A stretch of 6,389 bases of DNA. Source: an uncultured Clostridium sp. GTDB lineage: Bacteria > Bacillota > Clostridia > Clostridiales > Clostridiaceae. The notes below the pieces were generated by a model, which was not told the DNA's origin, made no database searches, and was given only the letters and a program-made list of their open reading frames with translations. Positions 1 through 6,050 of this stretch are shown here, in pieces. The number at the start of each line of letters is the position of its first letter. Position 1 is the stretch's first letter. The stretch lies in contig NZ_CAKVJA010000074.1 in the NCBI RefSeq assembly GCF_934754925.1, positions 1 through 6,389 on the forward strand, given 5' to 3'. The translations under genes were made by a program, and so were the position numbers.

Positions 1-1
1 A

Positions 2-82
2 TTCTACAGCATCTTTTGTATATGCTCCCTTATAATATAACTCTTTAATTTCACTGGCCTTTGGACTGATTAAGTATAATTC
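2..82 (-). pseudogene. Possible 5'-truncated gene remnant running off the left edge
   Basis: Read on the minus strand, a frame opens directly after a TGA (plus positions 83-85) and stays open for 27 codons to the window edge. It contains no ATG, GTG or TTG. The translation, which includes SPKASEIKELYYKGAYTKDA, has a mixed charged and aromatic composition that looks like real protein rather than random AT-rich DNA. I do not recognise the family. Its N-terminal side would lie towards position 100, where only stop-containing sequence is found, so if it is coding it has lost its start. The stretch is short and could be chance. Confidence 0.25.
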
Positions 83-111
83 TCAAGAAATTTAATTAAA
101 ATACTAATTAT

Positions 112-294
112 ATGGAGGTAAAAAATGAAAATAAATATTCCAGTACAAGAAAAAAAGAAATTACGCGAATTGTTGAAGAAAATAACATTGTGCCTTCAAT
201 AGATTCACGTATATTTACTATTGAAGAAGCGGGTGAGGCATTAAAATTAGTTGCTAATGGACATACTAATGGTAAAGTAATTATTAAATTTTAG
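112..294 (+). pseudogene. C-terminal remnant of a zinc-type MDR dehydrogenase / quinone oxidoreductase
   Basis: The 60-codon frame ends with a recognisable C-terminus of the medium-chain dehydrogenase/reductase family (NADPH:quinone oxidoreductase-like and related zinc-binding dehydrogenases). NIVPSIDSRIF at residues 25-35, EEAGEAL at 38-44 and GHTNGKVIIKF at 50-60 correspond to the family's usual ending of the type 'G-K-I-x-P-x-I-D ... E-A-x-E-A ... G-K-x-V'. Family members are usually about 310-350 residues, so the catalytic domain and almost all of the nucleotide-binding fold are missing. The first ~15 residues do not resemble the family. The ATG at 112 has no ribosome site of its own; the GGAGGT at 114-119 lies inside the frame and instead serves an out-of-frame ATG at 125. 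It is probably a decayed fragment and not a working enzyme. The bidirectional terminator at 340-383 lies just downstream, as expected for the end of the original gene. Confidence 0.65.
125..202 (+). CDS. Short out-of-frame ORF with a strong ribosome site inside the MDR remnant
   Basis: GGAGGT at 114-119 sits 5 bases before an ATG at 125, a good translation start. This frame encodes 25 residues (MKINIPVQEKKKLRELLKKI, then TLCLQ) and ends in TAG at 200-202. It overlaps the dehydrogenase remnant in another frame. The peptide is lysine-rich and could form a short amphipathic helix, but I recognise no family. The two frames may once have been one: a run of seven A at 150-156 is a likely slippage point by which a start here could have led into the dehydrogenase frame. 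It may be translated without having a function. Confidence 0.25.
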   Translation: MKINIPVQEKKKLRELLKKITLCLQ

Positions 295-339
295 ACTATG
301 TTTTAATATAGTGTTTATATTATAAATAATTTTAATAAC

Positions 340-383
340 AAAAAAGGTAGGGGTATACTAATTGATATACTCCTACCTTTTTT
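340..383. terminator. Strong bidirectional rho-independent terminator
   Basis: An 18-bp stem joins 340-357 and 366-383 across an 8-base loop (CTAATTGA). It begins with six A-T pairs, then a GC-rich core (GGTAGG with CCTACC), one G-T wobble, and GTATA with TATAC. The outer A6/T6 pairs give a U-tract in either direction. It lies 46 bases after the MDR remnant's stop and serves the convergent dehydrogenase gene from the other side. Confidence 0.85.
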
Positions 384-409
384 GTTCGTATTATTAATAT
401 ATTACGAAC
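384..409. repeat. Short inverted repeat GTTCGTA/TACGAAC between two hairpins
   Basis: GTTCGTA at 384-390 is exactly complementary to TACGAAC at 403-409, separated by 12 A/T bases. It directly abuts the terminator at 340-383 and precedes the hairpin at 411-439. It has no U-tract of its own. It may be a minor structural element of the convergent intergenic region or a chance dyad. Confidence 0.4.
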
Positions 410-410
410 T

Positions 411-439
411 AAAGACCAGTGAATATTTCACTGGTCTTT
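411..439 (-). terminator. Perfect 13-bp hairpin downstream of the alcohol dehydrogenase gene
   Basis: AAAGACCAGTGAA at 411-423 pairs exactly with TTCACTGGTCTTT at 427-439 around a TAT loop. It begins about 55 bases past the stop of the minus-strand dehydrogenase gene and is probably its first transcription terminator. The U-tract is short in both directions (three to four T, then mixed sequence), so it may be leaky, with the stronger hairpin at 340-383 acting as backup. It could also stabilise the 3' end of the mRNA. Confidence 0.65.
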
Positions 440-493
440 TAAATTTATCATATATTATCAATATTATTTTAAAACAGAGCCAAATATTAAAAA

Positions 494-1570
494 TTACTTA
501 TTTTCTTTACTCCAATCAATAACTACAACAGGTTTTATTAAATCTGCTGGTTTATCCTTCATAAGCATTAAAGCTTCTTCAATTTTATCGAAACCTTCAA
601 ATTTATGAGTTATAAGTTTACTAGTATCAATCTTTTTAGTTACTAATAAATCTGCCATTTTCTCCATCTTTAATCTTCCACCTGGAGTAAGTCCAGCATT
701 TATTTTCTTATGCCCCATACCAACTCCCCATTCAACTCTTGGTATCTTAATGTTTTCTCCTTCTCCTAGATAATTTACATTACCTATATTTCCTCCAGCC
801 TTTAACATTTTTACAGCCTGTGCAAATGTATCAACATCTCCACCAGCTATTATAACCTTATCTACACCTTTTCCATTTGTCTTAGCAAGAACTTGTTCAA
901 CTATATCTCCTTGCTTATAATTTATTATTTCTGTTGCTCCATATTCTTTTGCTATTTTAACACAGTTAGGTCTAGATCCAACAGCAAATATATGAGATGC
1001 ACCCATTTTATTTGCCCCTTGAACTGCCATTAATCCAACTGGTCCTATTCCAATAACACAAACGCTATCTCCTAACTTAATATCTGCTAACTCTGCTCCG
1101 TGAAAACCTGTTACTACCATATCACTTAACATAACTGCCTCAGCTGGATCAATTCCTTCTGGTAAAAGTGCAAGATTAGCATCTGCTTCATTTACATGGA
1201 ACTTTTCAGCAAATACACCATCCTTAAAATTAGAAAACTTCCATCCTGAAAGCATACCACCTGAGTGTTGAGCATACCCAGATTGTGCTTCTATTGAACC
1301 CCAATCTGGAGTAATAGCAGGTACTATTACCTTATCTCCAACTTTAAAATCTTTAACTAGTTGTCCAACTTCTACAATTTCTCCTACAGCCTCATGACCT
1401 AATATCATATTGTGCCTTTCTCCAATAGCTCCAGCCCAAACTGTGTGTATATCTGATGTGCATGGTGCTACTGCTATTGGTCTAACTATAGCATCTAAAG
1501 GCCCACATATTGGCTCCTCCTTATTTATCCATCCTGTTTTTCCTATTCCTAACATTGCAAATCCTCTCAT
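494..1570 (-). CDS. adh: NADP-dependent secondary alcohol (isopropanol) dehydrogenase
   Basis: Cytoplasmic zinc enzyme of the MDR family that interconverts secondary alcohols and ketones, typically 2-propanol and acetone, using NADP(H). The 358-residue product closely matches, from memory, the ~351-residue Clostridium beijerinckii / Thermoanaerobacter type over its whole length. The catalytic zinc ligands C37, H59, E60 (in GHEAVGE) and D150 are all present. The Rossmann loop GIGPVG is at 174-179. Residues G198, S199, R200 and Y218, which bind the 2'-phosphate of NADP in the C. beijerinckii enzyme, are conserved, so NADP preference is inferred. The four-cysteine structural zinc lobe of classical alcohol dehydrogenases is absent, as in this subfamily. 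The C-terminus carries a short extra tail (DWSKENK). The ATG is preceded by AAGGGG about 9 bases upstream. It appears monocistronic: hairpins follow it, and a cre-like box at 1613-1626 suggests carbon catabolite control. Confidence in the family is very high; the physiological substrate is inferred. Confidence 0.95.
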   Translation of the reverse strand: MRGFAMLGIGKTGWINKEEPICGPLDAIVRPIAVAPCTSDIHTVWAGAIGERHNMILGHEAVGEIVEVGQLVKDFKVGDKVIVPAITPDWGSIEAQSGYAQHSGGMLSGWKFSNFKDGVFAEKFHVNEADANLALLPEGIDPAEAVMLSDMVVTGFHGAELADIKLGDSVCVIGIGPVGLMAVQGANKMGASHIFAVGSRPNCVKIAKEYGATEIINYKQGDIVEQVLAKTNGKGVDKVIIAGGDVDTFAQAVKMLKAGGNIGNVNYLGEGENIKIPRVEWGVGMGHKKINAGLTPGGRLKMEKMADLLVTKKIDTSKLITHKFEGFDKIEEALMLMKDKPADLIKPVVVIDWSKENK

Positions 1571-1612
1571 AATCCTAACCCCTTAACCTTTCATATTCTC
1601 TTTAATTATTTA

Positions 1613-1626
1613 AATAAACGTTTTCA
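1613..1626 (-). promoter_or_regulatory. Candidate CcpA-binding cre box upstream of the alcohol dehydrogenase
   Basis: On the minus strand the sequence is TGAAAACGTTTATT, which agrees with the cre consensus TGWAANCGNTNWCA at all positions except the C near the end. It lies 43 bases upstream of the dehydrogenase ATG, where it would fall in the leader or near the promoter. Regulation by CcpA is inferred from the match alone. I could not identify a convincing sigma-A promoter between it and the upstream gene. Confidence 0.5.
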
Positions 1627-1662
1627 TTTTTGTGTGTATCTAATTATTTAATCTAATTTAAA

Positions 1663-1673
1663 CTCCTCCTTTT
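1663..1673 (-). other. Strong Shine-Dalgarno-like sequence without a start codon
   Basis: On the minus strand AAAAGGAGGAG occurs about 95 bases before the dehydrogenase start. The next bases are TTTAAATTAGATT, with no ATG, GTG or TTG at a usable distance. It could be a remnant of a lost leader ORF, a standby ribosome site in the dehydrogenase leader, or chance. Confidence 0.3.
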
Positions 1674-1716
1674 ATATTAATTAAGTTTTTAATACCCTCT
1701 AAATTTTATACCTATC

Positions 1717-1754
1717 TATTTACAGCAATATTTATATTGATATTGCTGTAAATA
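1717..1754. promoter_or_regulatory. 15-bp inverted repeat between methyltransferase and dehydrogenase genes
   Basis: Positions 1717-1731 (core ATTTACAGCAATA) pair exactly with 1740-1754 (core TATTGCTGTAAAT) across an 8-base loop. It sits 62 bases past the methyltransferase stop and 146 bases before the dehydrogenase start, both on the minus strand. No run of T follows it in either direction, so it is not a standard rho-independent terminator. It could be an operator for a dimeric regulator or an mRNA structure. I do not recognise the half-site. Confidence 0.55.
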
Positions 1755-1816
1755 CTAAGTTGGATAATTCCGTAGTAATATTTTAACATATATGTAATTA
1801 TATGAAAACTATAATT

Positions 1817-2413
1817 TTAATTTATATTAATACAAATTATATTTAACCACTGTAAGTTATTTCTTCCACCAAGGGTGTCTCCTGATTTATATATATTTTG
1901 TATCTCTAAGTTTGACACTTGTGCTATCATTTCTTTAAATGTTTCTTCTGTATAGCAATTAAAATATCTTCCCTTTTCATCAATATATTCATCTTCTCCA
2001 TATTTAAAGGACATATAAAATACTCCATTATGTTCTAAATTAGATGATATATTTTTTATTACCTGAATTAGGTCTCTTTTATTTATATGAAGCAATGAGG
2101 CACATGCCCATATACCATGAAATTTCTCTGTTAATTTTAGTTCTTCAAATTTACTGCAAATTACTTCTTGACCTATAATTTTACTGGCAGCAATTGATAG
2201 TTCTTTTGACCCATCAACTGCTGTAATATTGTATCCTTGTTTTATAAATTCAAGACTGTCTCTTCCTGAGCCACATCCTAAATCAAGTATATGTCCACCT
2301 TTAGGTATGTGTTTTAGGAAATCCTTATATAGATGGCTCATATCTACTGATAATGTACTTTCTATATATGATTTTGAATTGTTGTTGTAAAAATCTAATG
2401 TTTTGTTTTCCAC
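1817..2413 (-). CDS. Class I SAM-dependent methyltransferase, substrate unknown
   Basis: A 198-residue cytoplasmic protein made almost wholly of one Rossmann-like methyltransferase domain. Motif I (ILDLGCGSGRDS, residues 42-53) binds S-adenosylmethionine. The acidic D67 at the end of strand 2 (ITAVDGS) would hold the ribose, and FEEL at 89-92 with GIWACASLLHI at 100-110 are the post-motifs seen in TehB-like / type 11-12 methyltransferases. This kind usually acts on small molecules or metalloids, but nothing here fixes the substrate. There is no DNA-methyltransferase DPPY/NPPY motif, so a role as partner to the restriction operon is not supported. The start is GTG at 2413, with AAGGTG five bases upstream; the overlapping ATG at 2416 is out of frame. 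A terminator separates it from the McrBC operon, and it has no close downstream partner, so it is probably transcribed alone. No convincing promoter was seen. Confidence 0.85.
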   Translation of the reverse strand: MENKTLDFYNNNSKSYIESTLSVDMSHLYKDFLKHIPKGGHILDLGCGSGRDSLEFIKQGYNITAVDGSKELSIAASKIIGQEVICSKFEELKLTEKFHGIWACASLLHINKRDLIQVIKNISSNLEHNGVFYMSFKYGEDEYIDEKGRYFNCYTEETFKEMIAQVSNLEIQNIYKSGDTLGGRNNLQWLNIICININ

Positions 2414-2588
2414 ATTATCACCTTATTCATTATATTAGTTATTTTACTTTAAATAAATTTAAATATCTTTCAATTTTATTTAACTATAAATCACTTTTAA
2501 GTTCCATATAAATATTTTAATTTTTAAGTTTAATATATAAATATTTATACATAAATTTATAATGTAATTTTAATTAAAAGGAGAAATA

Positions 2589-2810
2589 ATGGAATATATC
2601 TCCTAACCTCCTTGTTCTTCCAATGAGATATGGAATAATTATACTAATAATCTTGCTAGTGAATGGCATAATGTTAACTTTAAACAAGAAGAAAAATATA
2701 TATTTAACAATGAACTTCTTCACTCAACTGAAATTGCCTTTAATCACCTACAAAACATTATACCTTCCCTTAAAACTGCATTTCCTTTTAATAAAAATAC
2801 TATCATTTAA
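2589..2810 (+). pseudogene. Small unknown gene interrupted by an in-frame stop at codon 6
   Basis: AAAAGGAG at 2576-2583 is a good ribosome site for the ATG at 2589. The frame reads MEYIS, meets TAA at 2604-2606, and then stays open in the same frame for 67 codons to a TAA at 2808-2810. The continuation looks like real protein (for example EWHNVNFKQEEKYIFNNELL and HSTEIAFNHLQNIIPSLKTA): charged, amphipathic and probably helical. The product without the stop would be about 73 residues. I do not recognise the family. An overlapping plus-strand frame starting at 2623 is hydrophobic and has no ribosome site, so it is taken as a shadow. A TATAAT lies at 2558-2563 but lacks a good -35 box. Either the gene is dead through one substitution, or a five-codon leader peptide precedes a remnant. 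It lies between the methyltransferase and the McrBC terminator, opposite in strand to both. Confidence 0.5.
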
Positions 2811-2838
2811 AAATTTATATAAAATATAAATAAAAAAT

Positions 2839-2869
2839 GTATAACTGGAAATTTGATTTCCAGTTATAC
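2839..2869 (-). terminator. Rho-independent terminator of the McrBC operon
   Basis: A perfect 14-bp stem joins GTATAACTGGAAAT (2839-2852) with ATTTCCAGTTATAC (2856-2869) around a TTG loop. Read on the minus strand it is followed by ATTTTTTATTT, a proper U-tract, and it starts 53 bases after the McrC stop. On the plus strand no T-run follows, so it would stop only minus-strand transcription efficiently. Confidence 0.85.
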
Positions 2870-2922
2870 TATAAAGTCTATCTTTAATATTATAATTTAA
2901 AAACTCTCTGCCTTTTGTTTAA

Positions 2923-3966
2923 TCATTTTATTAAAGCAATTAATCTTTTACTAATCTCATTCCACTTAGAATTTAAACTTACAGTATAAATATTAATATT
3001 ATGTTTATCCATAGAATATTCTAGATTTAAAGTCTTATCTACACGTGGATATAATAATATTCCTGTAGAAAATTCATCTTTTTTACTTTTACTCTCATTA
3101 TTTTTTAAATAAGAAAATAGTTGATATAAATTTTCTGAAATAAGCTTTTTACTACCATAATTCTCTACTAATGATTTTTTATAATATTTAGTATCAATTA
3201 AATACTTTTTATCATTATATTCTAAAGATATATCAGTTTGCATCTTAGGCAAAAACTCAACAAATTCCCCTGTAAGCTCCCAATATATATCTTCTCTATA
3301 TACCTTAGCGCCCTTCAATTCCTTCTTATAAAAATTTCTTATAAAGCTTTCAAATAAATAGGCCATCTTTCTTTCATCTTCAATAAAATTATAAAATTCT
3401 GCACTATTATCATTCTTATTAATAAGTAAATTATCAAAAATTAACTCACAAATATTAATAATAAATTTATATTCTCTATTCATTTTATTAAAAGAGATAT
3501 TTTTAAAGATCTTTTTATTTAGTAATATAGTGTCAATAAAGTTAAAATACTTGATTAATCTTTTAACTTTATTTCTATTACTTATTGATAAATCTTCTAT
3601 TTTAATTAAATTGATTAAAGTTGTTTTTATAACAATATTAATTATTATATTTTCATTTAATTCATCATAAGAATGATTTACCTTGCATTGCTTAGTACTT
3701 TTATATTTAATACTTTCTTTAAAGTTAATCTTTCCTTTAACTACAGAACTACTTTCATTAAGCTCTTTATAATTTTTCTTTATTCCTTTTTTAATTAAAA
3801 TATCTACTTCATCAACTAGTATTCTACATAAGAGATTTTGAATATCCATGCTTTCTTCAATACCTATTTTATTTCTACTAATATAATCTAACTTATCCCA
3901 AGAATAACAGAGCATATAGTATATATTTTCTATTGGAATACTATTTAATTCTTTCAAGCAAATCAC
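2923..3966 (-). CDS. mcrC: McrC-family nuclease subunit of a type IV (McrBC) restriction system
   Basis: The 347-residue protein is the McrC component, which binds the McrB hexamer, stimulates its GTPase and cuts DNA. Its N-terminal IPIENIYYMLCYSWDKL (residues 10-26) is the typical McrC opening. The C-terminal PD-(D/E)xK nuclease site is visible: D245 in MQTDI, then IDTKYYK (D258 and K260) 13 residues later, followed by a helix with NLYQLFSYL (279-287) whose Q282 is also conserved in the family. The length is normal and no lesion is seen, so it should be active. The start is GTG at 3966, directly after an in-frame TGA, so the gene cannot begin further upstream; a TTG at 3957 is the alternative. 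The ribosome site is weak (AAAGAAAAAG). The frame overlaps the end of mcrB by 26 bases, which suggests translation coupled to mcrB and a balanced subunit supply. Confidence 0.92.
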   Translation of the reverse strand: MICLKELNSIPIENIYYMLCYSWDKLDYISRNKIGIEESMDIQNLLCRILVDEVDILIKKGIKKNYKELNESSSVVKGKINFKESIKYKSTKQCKVNHSYDELNENIIINIVIKTTLINLIKIEDLSISNRNKVKRLIKYFNFIDTILLNKKIFKNISFNKMNREYKFIINICELIFDNLLINKNDNSAEFYNFIEDERKMAYLFESFIRNFYKKELKGAKVYREDIYWELTGEFVEFLPKMQTDISLEYNDKKYLIDTKYYKKSLVENYGSKKLISENLYQLFSYLKNNESKSKKDEFSTGILLYPRVDKTLNLEYSMDKHNINIYTVSLNSKWNEISKRLIALIK

Positions 3967-5980
3967 TCACTTTTTCTTTATTATCAAACCAATATTCCTC
4001 TAGAAGAGGTTTTATTTCAAATTTAATTATTCTTTTATACCAATTATTCCATGATTCTTCATCATTATTACTGCTAATATTACAGAAATAACTATGCCCT
4101 ATTTTATATCCTTTTCCAAGCTCTATGTCATCTTTTTCTATTTCATTATTAATTATCTTCATAGAATAATTTATTTTTGAAATAAGCTCATCACTAACTC
4201 CATTTACCGCTAAATAATTATTAAATGCTTCTGTATCAAATGCTGGTTCTACATCTATAAAACTAAATCTTCTTCTTAATGCATAATCTACTAAAGCTAA
4301 TGATCTATCCGCTGTATTCATTGTACCTATAATAAAAAGATTTTTAGGGACACTAAATTTTTCTCCTTCATTTTTAGAGTAAGTTAATGTAACTTCATAT
4401 TCATTCCCTCTCTTATCACCTTCAATTAACATCATCAATTCACCAAATATTTTAGATAAATTCCCTCTGTTAATTTCATCAATAATAATATAGTAATTAT
4501 TTTCTGCATCATTTCTTGCTCTTTCACAAATGCTATAGAATATTCCATCTTTTAGTCTAAAGTTACCATCTAAATCCGGTTTAAAACCTCTAATAAAATC
4601 CTCATAGCTATAACTTTGATGGAATTGTACCATTTCTATTTTACTACTATCTTTTTTACCTGAATGTAAATATGCTAACCTCTTTGCCATAAATGTCTTT
4701 CCTACTCCTGGAGGGCCCTGAAGAATAATATTCTTCTTATATTCAAATAACTCTAATATCTCATTAGCCTCTTCAACACTTAAAAAGACATCTTTTAAAA
4801 AGTCTTCTATTGTAAATTCCTCACTATTGTTAACTTCGTTCTTTGATGTTTCATATTCAGTTTCTGTGATTTCTTTTACTATATTTTCTTCCGACTTCTC
4901 TTCTTCTACTTCCTTAGTTTCTTTAAAGAATTTGCCATAATTCTCTACTAAAAAATAAAAAAATTGGTCTAACTCTATATTATGAGGAAGATTTGTTCTC
5001 CATCCTATTATTTCTCCATATCTTTCAACAAAGTTATATTCTTTTATTAAGTTATTAAACTTTATAAATCTTCTTGGGAATTTTTCTCCCTTTTTCCTTT
5101 CATAACTTAATCCTAAAATTACTTCTACTGCATCTTTATCTACTATATTATAAAAGCAAACCTCCTCGGGATAGCAGTTTCCTACTATTTCACTAATTGC
5201 ACTATCAGCTATACCAAAAAGTTTATATTCCTGATTATATAAGAAATTATTCATCCTTTTTTCTATTGAATCTTCTCCATGTAATAGATAAGTAAAACTT
5301 TTTTTGTATTTTTCTATTGATTCATTTGGATATCCAAAAGCTCTTTTTCTTGCCAATGCATTATTAGTAAATCCATTTATATGCTCTCCTACCTTTTGTA
5401 TATCTTCCCATTGCATTTTTTCTAAATTTTCTTTTTTTCTAAATTCTTTAAAAAATTCATAGTTTTCAAATAAAAAGTCACTCTTTTTCAGCTGCTCTTC
5501 TACATTATCTTTATATATATATAAATATTGATCTATTATATCCTTTTGATAATCATCCTTCATTAGTAATGGATTATTCCAATAATCAATTAAATTTTCA
5601 CCTTCACTATCCGTACATTTAAAATTTGTTCCTTGAGGACTTCTTATAATACTTAGAAATTTTGTTTTAACAGACTTCTTTAAGTCTGACCTTAACAGCA
5701 TATTTTCTTCTTGGGATATTCTGCTCTCTTTTACTTTTAAATCTATAACCGTAGCCTCTTCTTTTTCACTATAGTATGGCTTACTCTTTACTTCTGTTAA
5801 TGCAATTATCCCTCCTGGATACTCAATTCCTTCTGTTCTCCAGATAAAGACTCTATCACCTATGCTTATTTCTTCTTGAAATTTTTTTATTTTTAGTGTC
5901 CACGTAACTATTTCATTTTTAGTAACATACTCATTTATATCAAATATTTTTTGATTTCCTTGAAAAATCCATGTTTTCAT
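3941..5980 (-). CDS. mcrB: EVE-domain McrB-like AAA+ GTPase of a type IV restriction system
   Basis: The 679-residue protein is the recognition and motor subunit. Residues 2 to ~120 form an EVE (PUA-like) domain: WIFQGNQKIFDINEY, then VTWTLK, GDRVFIWR (41-48) and GGIIALTEV. EVE domains bind modified bases such as methyl- or hydroxymethylcytosine, and here it replaces the DUF3578 reader of E. coli McrB. Residues ~137-350 form a helical middle region with ADSAISEIV...CYPEEVCFYN (258-278), resembling a region seen in other McrB-like proteins. A charged, glutamate-rich linker (354-389) leads to the AAA+ domain: Walker A QGPPGVGKT (421-429), Walker B IIIDEINR (498-505), the McrB signature MNTADR (554-559) and an arginine cluster LRRRF (569-572 area). 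It should form a GTP-driven hexamer with McrC and translocate along DNA. The ATG is preceded by GGGGGAG seven bases upstream. It is first in the operon, with a candidate promoter at 6132-6160. The family call is very firm; the exact modified base is unknown. Confidence 0.95.
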   Translation of the reverse strand: MKTWIFQGNQKIFDINEYVTKNEIVTWTLKIKKFQEEISIGDRVFIWRTEGIEYPGGIIALTEVKSKPYYSEKEEATVIDLKVKESRISQEENMLLRSDLKKSVKTKFLSIIRSPQGTNFKCTDSEGENLIDYWNNPLLMKDDYQKDIIDQYLYIYKDNVEEQLKKSDFLFENYEFFKEFRKKENLEKMQWEDIQKVGEHINGFTNNALARKRAFGYPNESIEKYKKSFTYLLHGEDSIEKRMNNFLYNQEYKLFGIADSAISEIVGNCYPEEVCFYNIVDKDAVEVILGLSYERKKGEKFPRRFIKFNNLIKEYNFVERYGEIIGWRTNLPHNIELDQFFYFLVENYGKFFKETKEVEEEKSEENIVKEITETEYETSKNEVNNSEEFTIEDFLKDVFLSVEEANEILELFEYKKNIILQGPPGVGKTFMAKRLAYLHSGKKDSSKIEMVQFHQSYSYEDFIRGFKPDLDGNFRLKDGIFYSICERARNDAENNYYIIIDEINRGNLSKIFGELMMLIEGDKRGNEYEVTLTYSKNEGEKFSVPKNLFIIGTMNTADRSLALVDYALRRRFSFIDVEPAFDTEAFNNYLAVNGVSDELISKINYSMKIINNEIEKDDIELGKGYKIGHSYFCNISSNNDEESWNNWYKRIIKFEIKPLLEEYWFDNKEKVSDLLERIK

Positions 5981-6023
5981 CTTTTTCTCCCCCTTTTATT
6001 TGTTAAAAATATATATACATTAC

Positions 6024-6049
6024 AAAAGCTGTAATATATAATAGCTTTT
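6024..6049. repeat. Small hairpin in the leader of the McrBC operon
   Basis: AAAAGCT at 6024-6030 pairs with AGCTTTT at 6043-6049 around a 12-base A/T-rich loop. If the promoter at 6132-6160 is used, this lies inside the ~145-base untranslated leader, 44 bases before the mcrB start. On the minus strand it is followed by GTAATG rather than a T-run, so it is a poor terminator. It may be a minor RNA structure or chance. Confidence 0.35.
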
Positions 6050-6050
6050 A

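Noticed and set aside
1717..1754. The 15-bp dyad as a rho-independent terminator of the methyltransferase gene
   Set aside because: No run of T follows the stem on the minus strand; the next bases are mixed (GATAGGTATAAAA). It was kept as a possible operator or RNA structure.
1571..1816. A sigma-54 (-24/-12) promoter for the alcohol dehydrogenase, as seen for some clostridial alcohol genes
   Set aside because: A TTGCT occurs within the dyad on the minus strand, but there is no GG at the required distance upstream. No other candidate was found.
1817..2413. The methyltransferase as the protective DNA modification enzyme of the restriction system
   Set aside because: It lacks the catalytic motifs of DNA methyltransferases (DPPY/NPPY or PC), is separated from mcrBC by a terminator, and type IV systems need no partner methylase because they cut only modified DNA.
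2623..2829. 68-codon plus-strand frame beginning MRYGIIILIILLVNG, looking like a small membrane protein
   Set aside because: It has no ribosome site, and its hydrophobic composition is what a shifted reading of AT-rich coding DNA gives. The overlapping frame opened by the ATG at 2589 has proper start signals and a more protein-like translation.
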